Assembly: GCF_014204495.1 (NCBI RefSeq)
Contig: NZ_JACHLN010000003.1
Location: 744,001 to 808,000, forward strand
DNA: 64,000 nucleotides
Direction of reading: 5' to 3'
Source: Sphingomonas kyeonggiensis
GTDB lineage: Bacteria; Pseudomonadota; Alphaproteobacteria; Sphingomonadales; Sphingomonadaceae
The notes below the pieces were generated by a model. The model was not told where the DNA came from, made no database searches, and was given only the letters and a program-made list of their open reading frames with translations. Made by a program: the position numbers and the translations under genes. Below, piece by piece: positions 52,086 to 60,575 of the stretch (its first letter is position 1; every line of letters starts with the position of its first letter).

Positions 52086-53660
52086 TTACTCCGCGGCCTC
52101 GGCCTGGGCCGGAGCCTTCCACGCAAGCACGGGCTTGCGCGCCGCGAGCGTCTCGTCGAGGCGACGGCGCGGGGCGAAGTGCGGGGCGGTCTTGATCGTC
52201 GGGTCGCCATTCTTGGCGCGGGCAGCCACGCTGCGGAACGCGCCGATGAACTGGTCGAGCGTCGCCTTCGACTCGGTCTCGGTCGGCTCCACCAGCATCG
52301 CGCCGTGGACGACGAGCGGGAAATACACCGTCATCGGGTGATAGCCCTCGTCGATCAGGCCCTTGGCGATGTCGATCGTCGACAGGCCCTCGGGCAGGCC
52401 CTTATCGCTGAAGATCGCCTCGTGCATGCACGGGCCGTACTTGGCGAAGGGCGCGTCGAGCACGTCGGTCATCGAGCGCAGGATGTAGTTGGCGTTGAGC
52501 ACCGAATCCTCGGCGACCTGGCGCAGGCCGTCGGCGCCGTGGCTGAGGATATAGGTCAGCGCGCGCGTGAACATGCCCATCTGGCCGTTGAACGCGGTCA
52601 TGCGGCCGAAGGTGCCGGCATGATGCTCGCCCGCGGTTTCCTCCTCGACGAGGTGGAACTTGTCGCCGTCCTTCTCGACGAAGGGCAGCGGCGCATAGGG
52701 TGCCAGCGCCGCCGACAGCACGACCGGGCCCGAGCCCGGACCGCCGCCGCCATGCGGGGTCGAGAAGGTCTTGTGCAGGTTGATGTGCATCGCATCGACG
52801 CCGAGATCGCCCGGGCGGACCCGGCCGACGATCGCGTTGAAGTTGGCGCCGTCGCAATAGACATAGCCGCCCGCCGCATGCACCGCGTCCGAGATCGCCT
52901 TCATGTCGCGCTCGAACAGGCCGCAGGTATTGGGGTTGGTGATCATCACGCCGGCGATGTCCGGGCCGAGGCGCGCCTTGAGCGCCTCGAGATCGACGCG
53001 GCCGTCCTCGGTGGCGGGAATGTCCTCGACCGAGAAGCCGGCGAACGCCGCCGTCGCCGGGTTGGTGCCGTGCGCACTGGTCGGCACGAGCAGGATCTTG
53101 CGGTCCTGCTGGCCCTGCGCATCAAGCGCCGAGCGGATCGCGAGGATGCCGCAAAGCTCGCCATGCGCGCCGGCCTTGGGGCTCATCGCCACGGCCTGCA
53201 TGCCGGTGAGCGTGATCAGCCAGTGCGCGAGCTGGTCGATGACCTCGAGCGCGCCCTGCACGGTGTCGACGGGCGCGAGCGGGTGGATGTCGGCGAAGCC
53301 CGGCAGGCGCGCCATGCGCTCGTTGAGGCGCGGATTGTGTTTCATCGTGCACGAGCCGAGCGGGAACAGGCCCAGGTCGATCGCGTAGTTCTGGCGCGAC
53401 AGGCGGGTGTAGTGGCGCACCGTCTCGGGCTCGGACAGGCCGGGCAGGCCGATCTCGGCGCTACGCTCGAGCCCGCCGAGGCGCGAGGGCGCCGCGGGGA
53501 CGTCGCCGAAGTCGACGCCGGTGGTCTCGGACGAGCCGATCTCGAAGATCAGCGCTTCCTCGAGCATCAGCGCGCGATTGCCGGTGAAGGTCGAGATATC
53601 GCTGGCCTCGCCCGCCTGCGGAGTGGTGGGGCGCCAGCCGGACTGGTTGATCGTGCTCAT
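52086..53660 (-). CDS. gcvPB: Glycine decarboxylase (P protein) subunit 2
   Basis: 524 residues, ATG 53660. The PLP-binding half of the split P protein: the Schiff-base Lys297 in HINLHKTFSTPHGGGGPG, with YCDGANFNAI and TSAHGTNPATA around the cofactor and LGSCTMKHNP in the substrate pocket. Together with GcvPA it decarboxylates glycine and passes the aminomethyl group to lipoyl-GcvH. It is the last gene of the operon, overlapping gcvPA by ATGA. The C-terminal tail KPVLAWKAPAQAEAAE is short and low-complexity. Confidence 0.96.
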   Translation of the reverse strand: MSTINQSGWRPTTPQAGEASDISTFTGNRALMLEEALIFEIGSSETTGVDFGDVPAAPSRLGGLERSAEIGLPGLSEPETVRHYTRLSRQNYAIDLGLFPLGSCTMKHNPRLNERMARLPGFADIHPLAPVDTVQGALEVIDQLAHWLITLTGMQAVAMSPKAGAHGELCGILAIRSALDAQGQQDRKILLVPTSAHGTNPATAAFAGFSVEDIPATEDGRVDLEALKARLGPDIAGVMITNPNTCGLFERDMKAISDAVHAAGGYVYCDGANFNAIVGRVRPGDLGVDAMHINLHKTFSTPHGGGGPGSGPVVLSAALAPYAPLPFVEKDGDKFHLVEEETAGEHHAGTFGRMTAFNGQMGMFTRALTYILSHGADGLRQVAEDSVLNANYILRSMTDVLDAPFAKYGPCMHEAIFSDKGLPEGLSTIDIAKGLIDEGYHPMTVYFPLVVHGAMLVEPTETESKATLDQFIGAFRSVAARAKNGDPTIKTAPHFAPRRRLDETLAARKPVLAWKAPAQAEAAE

Positions 53661-55018
53661 GCCAGCACCTCCTGGAGCGCGGAGGCAAGCGTCTCGACGT
53701 CCTCCGATGTGGTGGTTTCGGTGACCGCGACGATCAGGCCGTTGGCGAGATCATCCGCACCCGGATAGAGGCGGCCGAGCGACACGCCGGCCAGGATGCC
53801 CTGGTCGGCGAGCGTGCGGACGACCGGACGTGCTTCCTTCGAGAGCTTCAGCGTGAACTCGTTGAAGAAGGTCGGGGTGACCAGCTCGACGCCCGGCACC
53901 TGGGCCAGGCGATCGGCCGCGGCCGAGGCCGTGGCGTGGTTGATCGCGGCGAGCTGGCGCAGGCCCTTCTCGCCGAGCAGGGTCATGTGGACCGACATGG
54001 CGAGCGCACACAGCACCGAGCTGGTGCAGATGTTCGAGGTCGCCTTCTCACGGCGGATATGCTGTTCGCGGGTGCTGAGCGTCAGCACATAGCCGCGCTT
54101 GCCCTCGGCATCGACGGTCTCGCCGCAGAGGCGACCCGGCATCTGGCGGACCAGCTTTTCCGAGCAGGCGAACAGGCCGACATAGGGGCCGCCGAACTGC
54201 AGGCCGACGCCGAGCGACTGGCCCTCGCCCACCACGATGTCCGCGCCCATCTCGCCCGGCGCCTTGATCGCGCCCAGCGCCACCGGCTCGGTGACGACGG
54301 CGACGAGCAGCGCCTTCTTGGCGTGCGCGGCTTCGGCAAGCTTCGAGAGGTCGGCGATACGGCCGAGGATGTCGGGATACTGGACCACGACGCACGAGGT
54401 GTCGTCGTCGATCTGCGCGATCAGGTCATCGGTGTCCGGGGTCGGGCTCAGCGTGGGGAGCGCCGTGACCAGCTGGTCGCCGGTGAACTTGGCCATGGTC
54501 TCGGCAACCGAGACATAATGCGGGTGCAGGCCGCCCGAGAGGATCGCCTTGCCGCGCTTGGTGACGCGGCGGGCCATGGTGATGGCTTCCCAGCACGCGG
54601 TCGAGCCATCGTACATCGAGGCGTTGGCAACGTCGCAGCCGAGCAGCCGCGCGATCTGCGACTGGAACTCGAACATCATCTGCAGCGTGCCCTGCGCGAT
54701 TTCCGGTTGATAGGGCGTGTAGGCGGTGAGGAACTCGCCGCGCTGGATGATGTGATCGACCGAGGCCGGCACATGGTGGCGATAGGCGCCCGCACCGAGG
54801 AAGAAGGGCGCTGCCCCCGCGGCGAGGTTCTTCGACGCCAGCTTGGTCATGTGGCGTTCGACCGCGAGCTCGCTGGCATGCATCGGCAGGCCGGGGATCG
54901 GGCCGTCGAGCACGGCGCTGGCGGGAACGTCGACAAAGAGATCGTCGATCGACTTGGCGCCGATGACGCCGAGCATCGCCTCGCGATCGGGCTGGGTAAG
55001 GGGAAGGTAGCGCATCAA
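53657..55018 (-). CDS. gcvPA: Glycine decarboxylase (P protein) subunit 1
   Basis: 453 residues, ATG 55018. The N-terminal-type half of the split P protein: RYLPLTQPDREAMLGVIG, FLGAGAYRHHVPASVDHI, TAYTPYQPEIAQGTLQ and VANASMYDGSTA are all GcvPA signatures. It forms the alpha2-beta2 decarboxylase with GcvPB; the cofactor Lys is in the other subunit. It overlaps gcvPB by ATGA downstream and the lipoprotein gene by ATGA upstream, giving fixed stoichiometry by coupling. Confidence 0.96.
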   Translation of the reverse strand: MMRYLPLTQPDREAMLGVIGAKSIDDLFVDVPASAVLDGPIPGLPMHASELAVERHMTKLASKNLAAGAAPFFLGAGAYRHHVPASVDHIIQRGEFLTAYTPYQPEIAQGTLQMMFEFQSQIARLLGCDVANASMYDGSTACWEAITMARRVTKRGKAILSGGLHPHYVSVAETMAKFTGDQLVTALPTLSPTPDTDDLIAQIDDDTSCVVVQYPDILGRIADLSKLAEAAHAKKALLVAVVTEPVALGAIKAPGEMGADIVVGEGQSLGVGLQFGGPYVGLFACSEKLVRQMPGRLCGETVDAEGKRGYVLTLSTREQHIRREKATSNICTSSVLCALAMSVHMTLLGEKGLRQLAAINHATASAAADRLAQVPGVELVTPTFFNEFTLKLSKEARPVVRTLADQGILAGVSLGRLYPGADDLANGLIVAVTETTTSEDVETLASALQEVLA

Positions 55019-55452
55019 TTATGTCTCACTACGAGTTTTGCGGGTGCCGCCTCGGCCATGGTCGAAGCGCGAATATCGGTGGGATAAAGGCCGGCCGAAC
55101 GATCCGTGCCGCCCTTGCCGTCGCAACTATGGTCATCGATGCGGCCAGTGACGACCACATAGCTGTTCTGCAGAGAAGCGGCCTTGCGGTCGAACATGTC
55201 ATTGCCGCCGCCAATGCCGATCTCGGACCGCAGGACGCCGCCACTCTCCACGGCAACAAACCGGTCCGTCCCCGGCTTGCCGGTGAGCAGATGGCACGCA
55301 TATCCGGCGCACTCGCCCAGATAGCCTGCCACCTGCACCGTCTTGCCCTTGAACGCATCGCACTGGCTCAGGAACTGGGTAAGCGCGAGCGGTTGCTCGG
55401 CGGCGCTGCACCCAGCGACCCAGATCCCGGCCAGGGCGATCGCGCCCTTCAC
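55015..55452 (-). CDS. Lipoprotein of unknown function inside the gcv operon
   Basis: 145 residues, ATG 55452. Lipobox IWVAGC puts the lipidated Cys at residue 15 after a hydrophobic signal. The mature part begins with LTQFLSQCDAFKGKTVQVAGYLG and contains two further CxxxxC-like spots (GECAGYACH). It ends in a SCDGKGG segment, so a disulfide-bonded OB-like fold is possible. I know no role in glycine cleavage. It overlaps gcvH and gcvPA by four bases on each side and so is embedded in the operon. Confidence 0.7.
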   Translation of the reverse strand: MKGAIALAGIWVAGCSAAEQPLALTQFLSQCDAFKGKTVQVAGYLGECAGYACHLLTGKPGTDRFVAVESGGVLRSEIGIGGGNDMFDRKAASLQNSYVVVTGRIDDHSCDGKGGTDRSAGLYPTDIRASTMAEAAPAKLVVRHN

Positions 55453-55820
55453 AGCTTCGAGACGTAGTCCTGATAGGCGCTGTCGTTCATCAGGCTGTCG
55501 AGCTCGCTGGTGTCGGCGAGGGTCAGCTTGAAGAACCAGCCTTCGCCTTCGGGATCTTCGTTCACCAGCGCGGGGTTGTCGGCGAGCGCTTCATTGCCCT
55601 CGATGACGGTGCCCGAGACCGGCGCATAGACGTCCGACGCAGCCTTGACCGACTCGACCACGGCAGCGTCGTCGCCCTTGGCGACTTCCTTGCCCTCTTC
55701 CGGCACTTCGACGAACACGATGTCGCCGAGCTGGCTCTGGGCGTATTCGGTGATGCCGACCGTGGCGGTGTCGCCGTCGACGTCGATCCACTCATGGTCT
55801 TCGGTGAAATAGCGGCTCAT
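55449..55820 (-). CDS. gcvH: Glycine cleavage system H protein
   Basis: 123 residues, ATG 55820. Lipoyl-domain fold with the modified Lys59 in VESVKAASD, preceded by LGDIVFVEVPEEGKEV and followed by YAPVSGTVIEGNEAL. It shuttles the aminomethyl group from the P protein to GcvT and electrons to dihydrolipoamide dehydrogenase. Standard length. It overlaps gcvT's stop by one base (TGATG) and the lipoprotein's start by ATGA. Confidence 0.96.
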   Translation of the reverse strand: MSRYFTEDHEWIDVDGDTATVGITEYAQSQLGDIVFVEVPEEGKEVAKGDDAAVVESVKAASDVYAPVSGTVIEGNEALADNPALVNEDPEGEGWFFKLTLADTSELDSLMNDSAYQDYVSKL

Positions 55821-56983
55821 CAGGCTCCCTTTCTGACGTACTTGTGGGCGACGAAGGGCATCTTCACGACCTCCGCCGAATGGATCTTGCCACGCTGGGC
55901 AAGGGTGATCTTGGTGCCGGGCTCGGCCGATGCGGCGGGCACATAGGCCATGGCGATCGGCTTCTGGAGGGTCGGCGCGAAGCCGCCGCTCGTGACCTTG
56001 CCGACTTCGTTGCCATCGGCATCGAGGACGAGGCCACCCTCGCGGACCGGCTGGCGCCCCTCGACGATCAGGCCGACGCGCTTGAGGATCGGGCCGTTCT
56101 CACGCTCGAGCATGATGCGCGCGTGGCCGGGGAAGCCGCCTTCCTCGCGGCGGCGCTTCTTGAGCGCAAAGCCGAGCTGGGCGGCGACCGGCGTGGTCTC
56201 GGTATCGAGGTCATGGCCGTAGAGCGGCAGGTCCGCCTCGAGGCGCAGCGAATCGCGCGCGCCAAGGCCGATCGGCTTGACTTCGGGCTGGGCGGTGAGC
56301 GCGTCGGCCAGCGTTTCGGCGGCCTCCGCGGGCACCGAGATCTCGAAGCCATCCTCGCCGGTATAGCCCGAGCGGCTGATCCACAGGTCATGGCCCTGCC
56401 ACTGGAAGGCGGCGCCCTGCATGAAGACCAGCGCCGAGACGCCGGAGATCACCCGCTCCAGCGCCGTGGCCGCTTCCGGCCCCTGCAACGCGAGCAGGGC
56501 ATGGTCTTCCATGTGATTGAGGCCGATCTCGTCGGCCAGGAACTCGCGGAAATGGGCGATGTCGTCCCATTTGCAGGCGCCGTTGACGACCATATAGACT
56601 TCGCCCTCCTGGATGCGAGTGAGCATCAGATCGTCGAGGATGCCGCCATTCTCGGCCATCAGCAGCGAATAGACCGGGTGCGAGAACTTCGCGGCCTGGA
56701 TATCGGCGGGCATCAGCGTCTCGAGCGCGGCTTCGACGCCTTCGCCGGTGAAGGTCAGCTGGCCCATATGGCTGACGTCGAACAGGCCGGCATGCTCGCG
56801 GGTCCAGACATGCTCCGCCATGATGCCTTCATACTGGACGGGCATTTCATAGCCGGCGAAGGGGACCATACGGCCGCCGCGGGCGCGGTGCCAGGCATCG
56901 AGCGGGAGCTTGAGCAGCTCGGCTTCGCCCTCCCCGCCCTCGGGATCGGCGCTCAGGGTCTGGTCCTGGACTTGCTCGCTCAT
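55820..56983 (-). CDS. gcvT: Glycine cleavage system T protein (aminomethyltransferase)
   Basis: 387 residues from ATG 56983, since GGAG stands seven bases upstream; a GTG at 56989 would add two residues. Tetrahydrofolate-binding fold with VSHMGQLTFTG, VNGACKWDDI, GYTGEDGFEI (folate-site Asp/Glu), LGARDSLRLEADLPLYGHDL and a C-terminal barrel domain. It transfers the methylene group from GcvH to tetrahydrofolate and releases ammonia. It is the first gene of the operon, directly behind the glycine riboswitch. Confidence 0.96.
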   Translation of the reverse strand: MSEQVQDQTLSADPEGGEGEAELLKLPLDAWHRARGGRMVPFAGYEMPVQYEGIMAEHVWTREHAGLFDVSHMGQLTFTGEGVEAALETLMPADIQAAKFSHPVYSLLMAENGGILDDLMLTRIQEGEVYMVVNGACKWDDIAHFREFLADEIGLNHMEDHALLALQGPEAATALERVISGVSALVFMQGAAFQWQGHDLWISRSGYTGEDGFEISVPAEAAETLADALTAQPEVKPIGLGARDSLRLEADLPLYGHDLDTETTPVAAQLGFALKKRRREEGGFPGHARIMLERENGPILKRVGLIVEGRQPVREGGLVLDADGNEVGKVTSGGFAPTLQKPIAMAYVPAASAEPGTKITLAQRGKIHSAEVVKMPFVAHKYVRKGA

Positions 56984-57047
56984 CTGCACGCTCCGGATTC
57001 AAGTAGGGACACGATGCAAGGGCGCGGAATCCTCGCGCGCCGTTCCA

Positions 57048-57230
57048 TCGCCCCCTCTGTCACGGAACCTGAGAGCTTTCGCCAGTCGCCTGGCTTACCC
57101 CTTCGGTGGGACGTGGCCGGGCCGCGTCCGCTTTCCAGAGTGTCGTGTACGCGCGGTCCCTTGTGCCTGAGAGATTCCGGGGCGGTTGCTCCTTCGGCGG
57201 GTGATCCGAAGATCACCACTCTCCCGCGCG
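57048..57230 (-). promoter_or_regulatory. Tandem glycine riboswitch
   Basis: Two successive glycine aptamers read on the minus strand. Aptamer 1 runs about 57230-57150: GCGGGAGAGTGG, ACCGCCGAAGGAGCAA-like core (here CACCCGCCGAAGGAGCAACC), then GAATCTCTCAGGCAC. Aptamer 2 runs about 57149-57048: AGACTCTGG-like ACACTCTGGAAAG, CACCGAAGGGGTAAGCC, CGAAAGCTCTCAGGTT, GACAGAGGGGG. It ends 65 bases before gcvT, the usual on-switch that permits gcv expression when glycine is abundant. The remaining bases to 57325 show no gene. Confidence 0.93.
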
Positions 57231-57325
57231 TGCCTATCGACAGGAGGCAGCCTTGGCCGCCCCCTCGATTCGAGTCAATTGCATTGCTTGCAAAGCGTGG
57301 TCGGGCGTTGCCGCCCGGGACGCAA

Positions 57326-57973
57326 TCAGCGCGTGACGTTGTACTTGAGCTGGTCCTCGGTCAGCTGGAAGCCGACCAGCGCCTCGAACGTAGCGGACAG
57401 AACCGCGCCGCGGATCGAGGGATCGGCGAGCGGGTCCATCGCCGCCGACTGCTCACCGGCCTTGCGCTTCTCGGTCAGGCGCTTGCGGACATCGTCCGGC
57501 AGGGTCGCGGCGCTGCGATCAACATAGGTGGTGGCGGTGCCGGTGGTCTGGGCGCGCAGCTGGCCGGGCTCGAAGTGCACGGTCACGCGGTTGATCCGCT
57601 TGGCGACCACCGAGCTGCCACCACGCACGACCGTGACGAAATAGGGGAAGCTGACGTCGCGCGCGCCATCGGCGTTCTGGCGGCGGGCCAGCACGTCGAA
57701 ATTGACCGTGGTGACGACCTGGGGGCCGGCATCGTCGCACTTCGAGGTGACGTTGGTCATCACCGCGTTGACGTCGATCGCGCTGGCTTCGCGGCTGTTC
57801 GCCGGATTGAAGATCGTGATGTCGCCGGTGCCCGCGGGAATCGCGACATGCGGGCAAGCCGAGCGGACCGCCGTGATGCCGGCGCCGCCGCCGGAGGCGT
57901 CGATCTCGCCGGTTTTGGCGCAGGCGCCGAGCGCGAGCGGGATCAGGGCGACAACGGCAAGCTTGCGGACCAA
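57326..57973 (-). CDS. Putative lipoprotein of unknown function (215 aa)
   Basis: 215 residues from TTG 57973, with GAAAGGG eight bases upstream; a GTG at 57994 is possible. Lipobox PLALGAC puts the modified Cys at residue 18. The mature protein is beta-rich with two Cys (RSACPHV and SKCDDAG), a domain around VNFDVLARRQNADG, and a helical C-terminus with KRKAGEQSA. No family recognised; likely in the outer or inner membrane facing the periplasm. It lies between the glycine riboswitch and the divergent ispH gene. Confidence 0.65.
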   Translation of the reverse strand: MVRKLAVVALIPLALGACAKTGEIDASGGGAGITAVRSACPHVAIPAGTGDITIFNPANSREASAIDVNAVMTNVTSKCDDAGPQVVTTVNFDVLARRQNADGARDVSFPYFVTVVRGGSSVVAKRINRVTVHFEPGQLRAQTTGTATTYVDRSAATLPDDVRKRLTEKRKAGEQSAAMDPLADPSIRGAVLSATFEALVGFQLTEDQLKYNVTR

Positions 57974-58081
57974 GACGGAAACCCTTTCAAACACACGGGA
58001 CCAGAAGGGGTCCAAAGCGGCGCGCACCATAGGAACCGCGTTGAGCCCGCGCAAGCAATCGCGTAGGTGCGAGGCGGAACT

Positions 58082-59035
58082 ATGGCAGACCAACTGAAAC
58101 CTGTGCTCGAGCTGCTGATCGCAGCCCCCCGTGGCTTCTGCGCCGGCGTGGACCGCGCCATCCGTATCGTCGAGCTGGCGATCGAGAAATATGGCGCGCC
58201 CGTCTATGTGCGGCACGAGATCGTCCATAACAAATATGTCGTCGACAGCCTGAAGGCGATGGGCGCGATCTTCGTCGAGGATCTCGACCAGGTACCCGAC
58301 GGGGTGCCGGTGGTGTTCTCCGCCCACGGCGTGCCCAAGGCAGTGCCGGCCAAGGCTGAGGAACGCGGGCTCGACTATCTCGACGCGACCTGCCCGCTCG
58401 TCTCCAAGGTGCATCGCCAGGCCGAGCGGCTGGTCAATGCCGGGCGGCACATCCTGTTCATCGGCCATGCCGGCCACCCCGAGGTGATCGGCACCTTCGG
58501 CCAGGTGCCCGAAGGCGCGATGACGCTGGTCGAGACGCCCGAGGATGCCGAACGCGTGGAGGTGGGTGATGCCGGGAACCTCGCCTTCCTCACCCAGACG
58601 ACGCTGTCGGTGGACGATACCGCGGCGACGCTGGAAGTGCTCAAGCGCCGCTTCCCGACGATCCTGGCGCCGGGCCCCAACGACATCTGCTATGCCACCA
58701 CCAACCGCCAGGGCGCGGTGAAGGCGATCGCATCGTCGGTGGACCTGATGCTGGTGATCGGCGGCAAGAACTCGTCCAATTCGCTGCGCCTCGTCGAAGT
58801 CGCCGAGCGCCAGGGCACGACCGCCTATCTGATCCCGCGGGCCGAGGATATCGACTGGGCCTGGTTCGAAGGCGTCGGCACCGTCGGCGTGAGCGCGGGC
58901 GCCTCCGCCCCCGAGCTGCTGGTGCGCGAGCTGGTGGACAAGCTCTCGGAGCGATTCGAAGTGAGCGAGCGCGAAGTGGAGACGGTGCCCGAAAACGTCG
59001 TCTTCAAGCTGCCGCGCGGGCTGGAAGCCGCCTGA
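58082..59035 (+). CDS. ispH: 4-hydroxy-3-methylbut-2-enyl diphosphate reductase
   Basis: 317 residues from ATG 58082 (GAGGCGG upstream). Three iron-sulfur cysteines are visible: Cys20 (APRGFCAGV), about Cys105 (LDATCPLVSK) and about Cys203 (GPNDICYATT). Substrate-binding His in FSAHGVP and IGHAGHPEVIG and the catalytic Glu in the same motif are present. It makes IPP and DMAPP in the last step of the MEP isoprenoid pathway, using an oxygen-sensitive 4Fe-4S cluster. thrB and rnhA follow. Confidence 0.96.
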   Translation: MADQLKPVLELLIAAPRGFCAGVDRAIRIVELAIEKYGAPVYVRHEIVHNKYVVDSLKAMGAIFVEDLDQVPDGVPVVFSAHGVPKAVPAKAEERGLDYLDATCPLVSKVHRQAERLVNAGRHILFIGHAGHPEVIGTFGQVPEGAMTLVETPEDAERVEVGDAGNLAFLTQTTLSVDDTAATLEVLKRRFPTILAPGPNDICYATTNRQGAVKAIASSVDLMLVIGGKNSSNSLRLVEVAERQGTTAYLIPRAEDIDWAWFEGVGTVGVSAGASAPELLVRELVDKLSERFEVSEREVETVPENVVFKLPRGLEAA

Positions 59036-59047
59036 TAGGGCAGCCAA

Positions 59048-59064
59048 GCACAACTAAGTTGTGC
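59048..59064 (+). terminator. Short hairpin between ispH and thrB
   Basis: GCACAAC-TAA-GTTGTGC, a perfect 7-bp stem 12 bases past the ispH stop, followed by the palindrome GGGCGCGCCC. There is no T-run, so it is a weak terminator or a processing site at most. Confidence 0.35.
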
Positions 59065-59117
59065 GGGCGCGCCCGACGGGCGATGGGTCGCCGCGTTCGA
59101 GGGGATAAGGGGGCAGC

Positions 59118-60074
59118 GTGGCGGTCTACACTCAGGTATCGGCGGAAGCGCTGTCGGACTTCCTGGCGAAGTTCGATGTGGGCGAGCTCGCCTCGGCCAA
59201 GGGCATCGCCGAGGGGGTGGAGAACTCCAACTATCTCGTCGACACCAGCAAGAGCCGCTTCATCCTGACGCTCTACGAGAAGCGCGTGGCCGAGGGCGAC
59301 CTGCCCTATTTCATGGCGCTGCTCGAGCATCTGGCGGACAAGGGCCTGCCGGTGCCGCCCGCCGTGCCGGACCGCGACGGCACGCTGATCCACCAGCTGG
59401 AGGGGCGCCCGGCATGCTTGATCCAGTTCCTGTCGGGCGTTTCGGTGTCGCACCCCACCCCCGCCCAGGCGCGCGCCGCCGGCGAAGCGATGGGCAAGCT
59501 GCACAAGGCGGCCGAGGACTTCCCCCTCGACCGGCCCAATTCGATGGGCGTGGCCGAATGGCAGCCGCTGTTCGAGCGCTGCGGCCGCGACCTCGATGGC
59601 ATCGCGCCGGGGCTGTACGACCGCGCGGGCAAGGCGCTCGACACGATCCTCGCCGCCTGGCCGGAGGATCTGCCGACCAGCGCGATCCATGCCGACCTGT
59701 TCCCCGACAATGTGCTGATGCTCGGCAACCGGGTGACCGGGCTGATCGACTTCTATTTCGCCTGCACCGACATCCGCGCCTATGACCTGGCGGTGATGCA
59801 CGGCGCCTGGGCCTTTGACGGCAAGGGCGAGAATTTCTCCGCCGAGATCGGTGCGGCGCTGATCGAGGGCTATACTGCCAGCTTCGGCCTGTCCGCTGCC
59901 GAGCGCGCCGCCCTGCCGATCCTGGCGGAAGGCGCGGCGCTGCGCTTCTTCCTGACCCGTGCCTGGGACTGGCTCAACACGCCGGCGGACGCGCTTGTCA
60001 CCAGGAAAGATCCGCTCGCCTATATGCGCCGGCTGGACTTCTACGCTGCAAAGGGCGACGCGCTGTTCGCATGA
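59118..60074 (+). CDS. thrB: Homoserine kinase, choline-kinase-like type
   Basis: 318 residues from GTG 59118 behind AAGGGGGCAGC. An aminoglycoside-phosphotransferase fold (PF01636) of the alternative homoserine kinase family: VENSNYLVDT for the nucleotide region, catalytic HADLFPDNVL (Asp near 193) and IDFYFACTD (metal Asp near 213). It phosphorylates homoserine for threonine synthesis. This is not the GHMP-kinase type of enterics, which is normal for this class. It overlaps rnhA by ATGA. Confidence 0.93.
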   Translation: MAVYTQVSAEALSDFLAKFDVGELASAKGIAEGVENSNYLVDTSKSRFILTLYEKRVAEGDLPYFMALLEHLADKGLPVPPAVPDRDGTLIHQLEGRPACLIQFLSGVSVSHPTPAQARAAGEAMGKLHKAAEDFPLDRPNSMGVAEWQPLFERCGRDLDGIAPGLYDRAGKALDTILAAWPEDLPTSAIHADLFPDNVLMLGNRVTGLIDFYFACTDIRAYDLAVMHGAWAFDGKGENFSAEIGAALIEGYTASFGLSAAERAALPILAEGAALRFFLTRAWDWLNTPADALVTRKDPLAYMRRLDFYAAKGDALFA

Positions 60075-60511
60075 GCGAACTGCAACATGTCGAAATCGCC
60101 ACCGATGGCGCGTGCAAGGGAAATCCCGGCAAGGGCGGCTGGGGCGTGGTGCTGCGCATGGGCGACACCGAGAAGGAACTCTCGGGCGGCGAGAAGCACA
60201 CCACCAACAACCGCATGGAGATGATGGCGGCGATCCAGGGCCTGAAGGCGCTCACGCGCCCCTGCCGGGTCACCCTCTCCACCGACAGCCGCTATGTCAT
60301 GGACGGGCTGACCAAGTGGATCCATGGCTGGATGAAGAATGGCTGGAAGACCGCCGACAAGAAGCCGGTGAAGAATGCCGACCTGTGGCAGGAACTGCTC
60401 GCCGCCGCCAAGCCGCACCAGGTGAAATGGGTGTGGGTGAAGGGCCATGCCGGCCACCCCGACAATGAGCGCGCCGACAAGCTGGCGAGCGATGCCGCGA
60501 TCGGAATGTGA
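60071..60511 (+). CDS. rnhA: Ribonuclease HI
   Basis: 146 residues, ATG 60071 overlapping the thrB stop. Catalytic acidic residues visible: Asp12 (IATDGACKGNPG), Glu near 49 (NNRMEMMA), Asp near 72 (STDSRYV) and Asp near 136 (GHAGHPDNERADKLA), with the basic handle region KNGWKTADKKPVKN. It degrades the RNA strand of RNA-DNA hybrids in primer and R-loop removal. Typical length and conserved order with ispH and thrB. Confidence 0.96.
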   Translation: MSELQHVEIATDGACKGNPGKGGWGVVLRMGDTEKELSGGEKHTTNNRMEMMAAIQGLKALTRPCRVTLSTDSRYVMDGLTKWIHGWMKNGWKTADKKPVKNADLWQELLAAAKPHQVKWVWVKGHAGHPDNERADKLASDAAIGM

Positions 60512-60575
60512 CCGGCGACGGCGATTGGCCTATCGAACGGACCGCGCCCCGATACCGATATTCTAGGAAGACGAC

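Noticed and set aside
55844..58066. A 740-codon plus-strand frame across gcvT and the riboswitch
   Set aside because: It runs through the gcvT coding region and the glycine riboswitch on the opposite strand and shows no protein family sequence.
59048..59075. A tRNA-like or riboswitch structure between ispH and thrB
   Set aside because: Only a 7-bp hairpin and a short palindrome are present; no cloverleaf or known aptamer core can be drawn.
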